Of a DNA stretch of 25,538 nt, positions 8,522 through 14,784 are shown in pieces. A program made the translations under genes and the position numbers. This DNA is from JAXFQS01 sp034178815 (lineage in GTDB: Bacteria > Verrucomicrobiota > Kiritimatiellia > RFP12 > DVOR01). Numbering within the stretch: position 1 is the stretch's first letter; each line of letters begins with the position of its first letter. The notes beneath the pieces are model-generated. The model was given only the letters and a program-made list of their open reading frames with translations, searched no databases and was not told the DNA's origin. The DNA lies in NCBI GenBank assembly GCA_034178815.1, contig JAXFQS010000132.1, forward strand, positions 1-25,538. Reading direction: 5' to 3'.

Positions 8522-9357
8522 TGTTCACCACGATTGGAAACCAGGTGTGGGCGTTCGACTGCGAATGGATCCCCGACGCACGCGCCGGACGCATTCTCCA
8601 CAAACTCCCCCCCGCAGCCCCCGACGAGGAAGTTCTCAAAGCCATGTGGCTCGCCGGCGGCGCGACCGAGGAAAATCCCACCCCGTTCTTGAAATACATC
8701 CTCTGCCGCGTCGTCTCCATCGCCGTGCTGATCCGGAAACAGACCGAGAACGGCCCCGCCCTCAAACTCTTCTATCTGCCGGACGATCCGGACAATCCCG
8801 CCGCACGCGAAGAGCGGCAGATCGTCGGACGATTCCTCTCCGGCGTCGGCAAGCAAAAGCCCCAACTCGTCGGCTACAACTCCAGAGGTTCCGACTGGCG
8901 AATCCTCCTGCAACGGGCCGTGACGCTCGGCATATCCGCCAAGGAACTCTGCAAGCGCCCCGTCAAACCTTGGGAGGGCTACGACTACTTCTCCCACGCC
9001 AGCGAAGCCCACATCGACCTGCAAGAATGCCTGGCTCCCAGCGGCTTCCGCAACACCCCGTCGCTCAACGAACTCTGCGCACTGTCCGGCATCCCCGGCA
9101 AGTTTGAAACCCACGGAGAAGAGGTCTTTACACTCTGGCAGAACGGACAATACAGGAGCATTGTCGAGTACAACTGCTTCGATGCCATCTCCACCTACCT
9201 GCTTTGGTTGCGCACCGCCCACTTCGCGGGCCTCTTCGACGACAACCAGTACGACGACGAGCAGGAACTCGTGCGAGAATACCTGATGGAACTCTGCGAA
9301 GACCCCAAAACCGCCTTCGTCGAACGCTACCTCGACGAGTGGGGAAACCTCGAATAG
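8521..9357 (+). CDS. PolB-like 3'-5' exonuclease
   Basis: The 278-residue protein looks like the stand-alone exonuclease family related to the proofreading domain of B-family DNA polymerases (DNA_pol_B_exo2 type). The DEDD residues can be placed as D13 and E15 in FDCEW (ExoI), D125 in VGYNSRGSDWRIL (ExoII), and Y217 and D221 in YNCFDAISTYLL (ExoIII, DEDDy-like). The central SLNELCALSGIPGKF is also typical. It probably degrades single-stranded nucleic acid from the 3' end; whether DNA or RNA is unknown. The GSD spacing in ExoII is less regular than in polymerases. It starts within the stop codon of the TPR lipoprotein and is followed 6 bases later by the AsmA-like gene. Confidence 0.8.
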   Translation: MFTTIGNQVWAFDCEWIPDARAGRILHKLPPAAPDEEVLKAMWLAGGATEENPTPFLKYILCRVVSIAVLIRKQTENGPALKLFYLPDDPDNPAAREERQIVGRFLSGVGKQKPQLVGYNSRGSDWRILLQRAVTLGISAKELCKRPVKPWEGYDYFSHASEAHIDLQECLAPSGFRNTPSLNELCALSGIPGKFETHGEEVFTLWQNGQYRSIVEYNCFDAISTYLLWLRTAHFAGLFDDNQYDDEQELVREYLMELCEDPKTAFVERYLDEWGNLE

Positions 9358-9363
9358 CATATC

Positions 9364-12300
9364 ATGCAATTCACCCGCAACAGCGAATCCGAAAAAGACG
9401 AACAAACCAATCCCCCCAAGCCGCGGCGAGGTTGCCTATTCTTCTTGGCATTCCCCCTCGCCCTGCTTGCTCTGTTCATTGCCGTAGCCCCCGCCATATT
9501 CACCACTCCAGCCGGCGCACGCCTCATTCTCCACCACATCAACCGCCACCTCTCCCCCGCCGCGACGATGACCGTCGACAACCTTCGAATCGGCTGGTTC
9601 ACCCCGCTCGCAATCGACGGTTTCCACTACGAACAGACACATCCCGCCTGCACCATCGACATTCCGTCCATCCGCTCTTCGACCGCCCTCCTCGGATGGT
9701 TGCCCATAGGACGCGCCAACCTGGGCGAGCTCCGAATTGGGCGGCCCACTATTCGCACCGAGATACCCCGGCAAACAGGGAACAGGGAGAACGGAAGCAG
9801 CCGGTTCTTTCTCCCCGTTTGGGACATTAAGGTCAACCTGAGCATTCGTGGAGGAACACTCCATATCGGTGACTGCCCCGACATCAATGCCCTCGACGCC
9901 ACCCTTTCTATCGATACCATCCACTCAGCGATGCCATTTGAAGTCCTATGCGAGGTCGCCAACGGCAAGGTCGAACTCAAAGGAAGAGTCGATAGTCTTC
10001 TCGACGCGAGAGGGCAGGCAAACCTATCTATCTCTAGGATCGCGCTCAACCAAGCCCTCGCCCGAAGACTTGACCAACCGCCGGACGGAACCCTTGACGC
10101 CTCCGCACTCCTTTCTCTCGAAGGACTCGACAATCTGAAAGCCAACGCAGAACTCAAAGTCGACGACTTCAGCCTCTCCAACGCAAAACCAGCCTCTCTG
10201 CATCTCAAAGCCAACTTTCACCGCAAGGGGAACCAATGGCAACTCCGCTCTTGCCAGGGCGAATCGCCTTGGGTCAACTTCGCCGCCAAAGCCTCTGGGA
10301 AAGAGAGCATTCTCCACAATGGTCGGGCACGAGCCATCTTCTCTCCACCTGCCATCGTGCGCGATTTCCGCCCATTCTTGAGCCTCGCCCCTACCATATC
10401 CGTTCCTCGGGGGCTGATTAACCTCAACCTCGTCGCAGAGGAGCAAGATGGCATCATCCGCCTCAAAGCCAATGGCGACATGCCGGGTCTGAACATCCTC
10501 CACAAAGGGAAAGCCCTTCCGCTCAGCCCAGCCCCGACATTTACCTTCGCCACGGAAACTCCGATAGACGAACCGACCAAGGTATTCCTCCGAAGCCTTG
10601 AATTGACCACCCCCTCAATCACCCTAACCGGCAACGGCACCGTCTCCAATCTCGCCCTCGAAGCCCAAGCCAACCTTGCATCCCTCTCATCCAATCTAAA
10701 GGCCATCTTTCCAGCCTTGCCTGCTACGGCGGGCAAATGGAACATAAAGGTCAATTCCAAGCCGAACGGCAACGGGATTCTTTTGCATGCAACTCAGCGG
10801 CTCGAAGACTTCCGCCTCGCCCAAACCAACCATCCTCCGCTGATTGTGAAGAAGGCGGAAAGTAGCCTAAATACGGCAATCTCACTGGGCAACACCTGGT
10901 CGAACAGCGTCCTCCTTCCCGGCTCACTTTCCCTGAATTTGGATGACAGCAAGGCTAGGCTGACTTGGAAACGAGCCATACTCCCCAATGCCAACGGCAA
11001 GTGGCAATTCTCGGGAATCTCCGCCACTATGGATGCCAGCCTGCCGATGCTCAACAGACTCATATCGAAGCCCGCCGGCAAACTTGACGGACGCCTCCTA
11101 TTCAACCTATCCGCCGAACTTTCTGATACCACGCAGGCATTCAAATTCAACTCCGCCATCCAGCAGTTGACCTATAAAGCAAGGGGGGGGACTCTTATCG
11201 AACCAGACGCCCGATTCTCAGGCGAAGGCATCCGGAGAGGCAACCGGTTGACTCTCCTGAATCTTACCGCCGATGCCACCTGTGCAAAGGGTTCCATTCC
11301 CCAACTTTCTCTCGTTATCCCATCCAACGCGAAAGGCAATATTCTCCAAGAAGGGGAAGCCAACTTCACCTTCGATTTATCCGCCGTCTTCCCCTTCCTC
11401 CAAGCCCTCCCCATTGAGCGCCTAGAGGGCAAGTCAACCCTTACCTATAAGGGCTCTGCCGGGCTCCACTCAATCAACCTATCCACCGACAACCTATTCT
11501 GCACAACCACGAATGACTTCGCGCTCGCCGAACGCCGTGCTACGCTCTCTACCCGCTTCCGGCAAAGTACCAACTCCCTCGAAATCGACCAGTTCAATCT
11601 TGACGCTCAAACCCTCAAATCCACCCTCTCCGGACGCATCGATTGGGGCGACAACGGGACAGCTTTAACGCTCAATGGCACGCTTGCCCCCAACCTCCGG
11701 CACCTTACCCCTCTGATGACTTCGGGGAAAGATTGGCCTCTCGTGATTACGGGCCAATCGCCCCGCCCTCTCAACTTCTCCTGCAAGTGGACGCCTGAAG
11801 GACTGTTGCGAAAAGAAAGTTTGAACGGGAGCGGCGCCGTACACATCTCTTCCCTGGAATTCGCCGATCTCTCTGCCGAAGCGGCTGACTTGCAGTGGCG
11901 CTTGAACCAAGGCATCTTGGCTATCGATTATTCGCCAGTAGTCAATGGTGGTCGCGTCAACCTCTCCCCCCGAGTCAATCTGAAAGAGACCCCGATTCGT
12001 ATGAGGCTTCCATCCAAGGCTCCCGTTGCCGTGAGGGTCGGTCTGACCAGCCAATTTGCCGCTTGCTGGGGCGGCTATGTCTGTCCCTTGTTGGCAGACA
12101 CAATCTCGGCCGAGGGGAACTTCTCGCTCACCGTCAACGACTTTGTACTACCACTCGATGCCAATGCACTGAGCAATATGGCATTCGACGCAGACCTCGA
12201 CATACACCGCTTATCCTTCGTACTTGGCAAGCAGACCAGCCGGATTTCCCTTATCTCTAAGCAGTTGGAACGCCACCCGATAGAGACGGCCAATCGTTCC

Positions 12301-12672
12301 CTGCATGTGCGCTGTCGCAATGGCATAATTCACCCAGATCCGATAGAACTCCAGACTGTAGCGGCTACCTTCCAGGGGAACGGAACGGTTGGCTTGGATG
12401 GCCACATAGCCTATGAGCTTTCGATTGCGCCAACTGCCAGCGTCCTAGGGAAAAACCTTGCAAAGGAGTTCAAGGACAAGCCGCTGCTGATTCCCGTGCG
12501 GGGCTCATTGAGCAAGCTCGAGCTCGACCTTTCCTACGCCAAACGCCGACTCGCAACAGCAGCCAAAAGGATTCTTCGAAATGCCTTGGAGAACAGGCAG
12601 GATCTCGGGAAAACCATAGAGGACGCGCTCCGAAATCCTGGGGAACTACTTAATCAGTTGCAAGGAAATTGA
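9364..12672 (+). CDS. AsmA-like envelope protein, single N-terminal membrane anchor
   Basis: The 1102-residue protein has a basic N-terminus (PKPRRG), one transmembrane helix at about residues 22-46, and then a long beta-rich periplasmic part. Repeated short units built on patterns such as LNLSISRIAL, LKANGDMPGL and LSGRIDWGDNGTALTLNGT recall the AsmA/TamB/YhdP superfamily. These proteins are thought to form hydrophobic grooves bridging inner and outer membranes for lipid transport. The start LILHHINRHLSPAATMTVDN also fits. I cannot assign a specific member. No clear ribosome site precedes the ATG, so expression may rely on coupling to the exonuclease gene. A run of eight G lies in frame at 11183-11190. 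The protein ends with FKDKPLLIPVRGSLSKLELD and a basic tail. The next gene starts 1 base after its stop. Confidence 0.75.
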   Translation: MQFTRNSESEKDEQTNPPKPRRGCLFFLAFPLALLALFIAVAPAIFTTPAGARLILHHINRHLSPAATMTVDNLRIGWFTPLAIDGFHYEQTHPACTIDIPSIRSSTALLGWLPIGRANLGELRIGRPTIRTEIPRQTGNRENGSSRFFLPVWDIKVNLSIRGGTLHIGDCPDINALDATLSIDTIHSAMPFEVLCEVANGKVELKGRVDSLLDARGQANLSISRIALNQALARRLDQPPDGTLDASALLSLEGLDNLKANAELKVDDFSLSNAKPASLHLKANFHRKGNQWQLRSCQGESPWVNFAAKASGKESILHNGRARAIFSPPAIVRDFRPFLSLAPTISVPRGLINLNLVAEEQDGIIRLKANGDMPGLNILHKGKALPLSPAPTFTFATETPIDEPTKVFLRSLELTTPSITLTGNGTVSNLALEAQANLASLSSNLKAIFPALPATAGKWNIKVNSKPNGNGILLHATQRLEDFRLAQTNHPPLIVKKAESSLNTAISLGNTWSNSVLLPGSLSLNLDDSKARLTWKRAILPNANGKWQFSGISATMDASLPMLNRLISKPAGKLDGRLLFNLSAELSDTTQAFKFNSAIQQLTYKARGGTLIEPDARFSGEGIRRGNRLTLLNLTADATCAKGSIPQLSLVIPSNAKGNILQEGEANFTFDLSAVFPFLQALPIERLEGKSTLTYKGSAGLHSINLSTDNLFCTTTNDFALAERRATLSTRFRQSTNSLEIDQFNLDAQTLKSTLSGRIDWGDNGTALTLNGTLAPNLRHLTPLMTSGKDWPLVITGQSPRPLNFSCKWTPEGLLRKESLNGSGAVHISSLEFADLSAEAADLQWRLNQGILAIDYSPVVNGGRVNLSPRVNLKETPIRMRLPSKAPVAVRVGLTSQFAACWGGYVCPLLADTISAEGNFSLTVNDFVLPLDANALSNMAFDADLDIHRLSFVLGKQTSRISLISKQLERHPIETANRSLHVRCRNGIIHPDPIELQTVAATFQGNGTVGLDGHIAYELSIAPTASVLGKNLAKEFKDKPLLIPVRGSLSKLELDLSYAKRRLATAAKRILRNALENRQDLGKTIEDALRNPGELLNQLQGN

Positions 12673-12673
12673 C

Positions 12674-13228
12674 ATGGCTCAAGAGTGGAACATCCGCCCG
12701 CAGGGAAAGGTTTGCGCCATATGCGGGGTGGCATTCGCTGACAAGCAAGCCTGCATTTCCGCCCTGCGCGACACAGAGGGGGCATACGAGCGGGTAGATA
12801 TGTGCCTACGCTGCCGCAAGGAGGTTCCGCGCGACTGGGCTGCTTTCAGCGAATGGGAGACACAGTACCATGCGCCCCAGCAGAAAATCGAGCGCGTGGA
12901 GCCGCTCAAGAAGGAGAACGCCGAGGAGCTTTTGCGCCGCCTAATCGCGCTGGACGATCCCGCAATGGTGAATGTCGTCTATGTATTAGCGGTGATGCTG
13001 GAGCGAAGCAAACAGATTGTCGAGAGGGGCACGCGTCCGCACGAATCGGGGGGGCTCTTGCGCATCTATGAGCATAAGGCGTCAGGAGACACCTTTGTCG
13101 TGCTCGACCCGCGTCTGAGGCTAGACCAGTTGGGCCCCGTGCAGCAACAGGTGGTTGCATTGCTGTCGGGAACCGGGACAGTTGCCCCCCAACCGCCAAA
13201 GGAGGAAACGCCCGATGTCCAACAGTAA
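12674..13228 (+). CDS. Conserved zinc-ribbon-like protein of unknown function
   Basis: The 184-residue protein begins with two CxxC pairs, C14/C17 (CAIC) and C44/C47 (CLRC), which probably bind one zinc ion. A helical middle part follows (ENAEELLRRLIALDDPAMVNVVYVLAVMLERSKQIVE), then GLLRIYEHKASGDTFVVLDP and a low-complexity proline-rich tail. It has no signal peptide. I do not recognise a named family. A short zinc-ribbon protein placed next to an RNA methyltransferase suggests an RNA- or ribosome-related role, but this is inference from position only. It starts 1 base after the AsmA-like gene, and its last 14 bases overlap trmJ, whose ribosome site (about 13198-13205) lies inside it. Confidence 0.7.
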   Translation: MAQEWNIRPQGKVCAICGVAFADKQACISALRDTEGAYERVDMCLRCRKEVPRDWAAFSEWETQYHAPQQKIERVEPLKKENAEELLRRLIALDDPAMVNVVYVLAVMLERSKQIVERGTRPHESGGLLRIYEHKASGDTFVVLDPRLRLDQLGPVQQQVVALLSGTGTVAPQPPKEETPDVQQ

Positions 13229-14129
13229 TCTTCCCGAGTCAACCGGCCCGTCTCCGCTCGACAATATCCGCATCGTGCTGGTAGGGACGCTCTATGCGGG
13301 GAATGTCGGCTCGGTCTGCCGGGCAATGGCCAACATGGGACTGCGGAACCTAATTCTGGCAGGCCCTCGATTGACGGACAACTGGTCGGAGGCTCGACGC
13401 ATGGCAGTCCACGCAACGGACATCCTCGATGCCCGCCGGGAGACAGGAGACCTCTCCGAAGCAATAGCCGATTGTACTTGGGTGGTCGGCACCACAGCGC
13501 GAGGAGGACTCTACCGCTCCCACGCCCAGGAGCCCCGGGAGGCGACTCCGTCCATTCTGAGCCAAGCACTGCGTGGGCCGGTTGCCTTGGTGTTCGGGCG
13601 AGAAGACAAGGGGCTAGCGAATGAGGAAATAGCCCAGTGCAACGAGTTGCTGCGCATCCCCGTGGACGAACGCTACGCTTCTCTGAATCTCTCGCAGGCC
13701 GTACTCATTTGCGCCTATGAACTTTTCACCGCAAGGGGCACCTACGAGACGCCCTATCCCGAACTTTCTCCTCCTGCCACGGCTGACCAGCGCGCGCGTC
13801 TGATGCGCTTTTGGCGGGAGGCGATGCTGACCATCGACTTTATGGACGAACAGAAAGCCGACCATATGATGCAGGGCTTTCAACGGCTCTTTTCGAGGGG
13901 CATCCAAACGGATGCGGACCTCTCGATGCTACTGGGGGTTGCACGACAGGCGCAGTGGGCCGCGCGGGCAACGCCAGAAGCCATCCGCCTTAAAATCGCC
14001 GACCGCAAGGTGCGTCTGGCTAGGGGAACGGCAGGCGCCAAATCCAAGGCGGAAATGGTGCCATCCAATCACGGGAAAGGTGTTAACCTTTCCGAGCCGG
14101 AGCAATCAACCTCTGGCTCCAAGAGATAG
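13215..14129 (+). CDS. trmJ: tRNA (cytidine/uridine-32) 2'-O-methyltransferase, TrmJ-type
   Basis: The 304-residue protein is a SPOUT-fold 2'-O-methyltransferase. Motif 1 is NVGSVCRAMANMGLRNL (30-46). Motif 2 is ALVFGREDKGLANEEI. Motif 3 is IPVDERYASLNLSQAVLICAYEL, which together form the knotted SAM site. The helical C-terminal extension after the SPOUT domain favours TrmJ over the short TrmL. The reading frame is open upstream, but ATG 13215 is chosen. It has AAAGGAGG (13198-13205) 9 bases before it, and it begins just ahead of the conserved domain. The protein ends in a variable tail rich in Ser and Lys. It is the last gene of the fmt operon; a strong hairpin begins at its stop codon. Confidence 0.88.
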   Translation: MSNSNLPESTGPSPLDNIRIVLVGTLYAGNVGSVCRAMANMGLRNLILAGPRLTDNWSEARRMAVHATDILDARRETGDLSEAIADCTWVVGTTARGGLYRSHAQEPREATPSILSQALRGPVALVFGREDKGLANEEIAQCNELLRIPVDERYASLNLSQAVLICAYELFTARGTYETPYPELSPPATADQRARLMRFWREAMLTIDFMDEQKADHMMQGFQRLFSRGIQTDADLSMLLGVARQAQWAARATPEAIRLKIADRKVRLARGTAGAKSKAEMVPSNHGKGVNLSEPEQSTSGSKR

Positions 14130-14161
14130 GCATCCGCGCCCCTCTGCGGTTGCCACCTTTT
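14129..14161 (+). terminator. Probable Rho-independent terminator of the fmt-trmJ operon
   Basis: GGCA-t-CCGC (14129-14137) pairs with GCGG-t-TGCC (14146-14154) around an 8-base loop, giving eight base pairs with one T-T mismatch. It is followed by ACC and TTTT (14158-14161). The U tract is short and offset by three bases, so efficiency is uncertain. No T tract follows the hairpin on the minus strand. Confidence 0.6.
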
Positions 14162-14180
14162 CCGCGATTGGCTAAACTGA

Positions 14181-14378
14181 TCAGGCGACCGTAAAGACAG
14201 CGAGGATATACTCGGTTGCCAATGCCGTCGCGACCAGCCCCAACACGGTCAAGACTTTGACTCCCAGCCCCTCAGGTTCGCGCGTCAAGGAATGTCTGCG
14301 ACGGGACTCGCGCAGGAAACGGTGCGAGTCGAAGGTCTGGAAACTAGTGGTGGGCTGGGAGGTAATGGAGGTGTTGAA
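14181..14378 (-). CDS. Possible small membrane protein lacking a normal start codon
   Basis: The minus strand has an open frame from 14402 to a TGA at 14183-14181, with codon use like the neighbouring genes. The protein-like part has a Ser/Thr-rich start (NTSITSQPTTSFQTF), a basic stretch (RFLRESRRRHSL), and one hydrophobic helix near the C-terminus (LTVLGLVATALATEYILAVF). A strong Shine-Dalgarno sequence GAGGAG (14390-14385) stands exactly 6 bases before codon TTC at 14378-14376. That is where a start codon belongs, and it is one base from TTG. No ATG or GTG is in frame. Either the gene recently lost its start, it uses a rare codon (ATT at 14366), or the base is a sequencing error. It converges on trmJ. 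Confidence 0.4.
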   Translation of the reverse strand, partial: FNTSITSQPTTSFQTFDSHRFLRESRRRHSLTREPEGLGVKVLTVLGLVATALATEYILAVFTVA

Positions 14379-14380
14379 AG

Positions 14381-14498
14381 TTGACTCCTCAAAAGAAGAT
14401 GTCTATTCCGGACCTGACTTCTTTGGTTTTCCCGGGACATCCCTCCGCGCAAAACTTTTCCCAGAACGCAGGTCCGTTCCGCCCGGGAAAATCGTCAA
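14381..14498 (-). ncRNA. Candidate structured leader RNA with kissing loops
   Basis: Read on the minus strand, four helices fit together. A closing stem TTGAC/GTCAA pairs 14498-14494 with 14385-14381. A 10-base-pair stem TTTTCCCGGG/CCCGGGAAAA pairs 14491-14482 with 14436-14427. Enclosed in it is hairpin GAACG/CGTTC (14479-14464) with loop GACCTG. After it comes hairpin AAAGAAG/CTTCTTT (14424-14418 with 14398-14392), whose 19-base loop contains CAGGTC. The two loops are fully complementary over six bases and could kiss. The Shine-Dalgarno sequence GAGGAG (14390-14385) directly follows the last hairpin, and the closing stem covers its end. The helices would also form in a plus-strand transcript, so strand is inferred from the promoter and ribosome site. 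I match it to no known riboswitch. Confidence 0.4.
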
Positions 14499-14502
14499 GC
14501 GC

Positions 14503-14538
14503 TCACCTAGAGAGATGCCGACACATGGTCATACACAT
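14503..14538 (-). CDS. Possible 11-residue leader peptide
   Basis: ATG 14538 is preceded by GGAG (14550-14547) at 8 bases. It encodes MCMTMCRHLSR followed by TGA. Three Met, two Cys, one His and two Arg in eleven residues is unusual. The stop codon is 4 bases upstream of the first arm of the RNA fold at 14498-14381, so a ribosome terminating or stalled there would cover that arm. This is the usual geometry of a regulatory leader peptide. With so short a frame, chance cannot be excluded. Confidence 0.3.
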   Translation of the reverse strand: MCMTMCRHLSR

Positions 14539-14576
14539 TGCTTCGGCTCCAATCGGTTGCTTGAAAAACGAGGCGA

Positions 14577-14605
14577 AGGATACCCTATTGGATATTAATT
14601 GTCAA
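14577..14605 (-). promoter_or_regulatory. Minus-strand sigma-70-like promoter in the trmJ-TonB gap
   Basis: On the minus strand a perfect TTGACA (14605-14600) and TATCCT (14582-14577, four of six to consensus) are separated by exactly 17 bases. The spacer ends in GGG before the -10 box. Transcription would start near 14570 and run towards trmJ. One copy of the repeated 10-mer TACCCTATTG (14581-14590) overlaps the -10 and spacer, a good place for a regulator to bind. Confidence 0.55.
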
Positions 14606-14784
14606 GTATATTCATATGGATTTGGGAAGTGTTATTTCAACGGATGGAAAAGGGGAAACGGTTGAATCAAATCACTACCCTATTGCTAGACAGAAAATCA
14701 TTCTGTCCGGAATGGCACACTTCTCCAGAATGGATGCGGTCGAGGTTAAACCTTTGCCGCCGTTGATGCGTTGAACAGGATGTT

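Larger units (their letters stand above)
14162..14784. other. Long gap between trmJ and the TonB receptor
   Basis: No plus-strand gene with good coding character lies in this stretch. The minus strand carries the candidate transcription unit annotated separately (14181-14605). The part nearest the receptor (14606-14784) is AT-richer. It holds a TATATT hexamer at 14607-14612 that could be a weak receptor -10 box, a hairpin GACAGAA/TTCTGTC at 14689-14707, and a pair of 10-base repeats TCC(G/A)GAATGG at 14706-14715 and 14724-14733. TACCCTATTG is repeated exactly at 14581-14590 and 14676-14685. I see no clear Fur box and no cobalamin riboswitch. Confidence 0.5.

Noticed and set aside
8515..9405. 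A 296-codon minus-strand frame opposite the exonuclease
   Set aside because: The plus frame has exonuclease motifs, and the minus product is low-complexity (many GG, VVV and EE stretches), typical of an antisense shadow.
14257..14598. A 113-codon plus-strand frame in the trmJ-TonB gap
   Set aside because: No ribosome site, irregular codon use and no domain pattern; the minus strand of the same DNA reads better.
14606..14784. Fur box or cobalamin riboswitch ahead of the TonB receptor
   Set aside because: AT-rich sequence is present, but no 19-base Fur palindrome, B12 box or related conserved core could be found.
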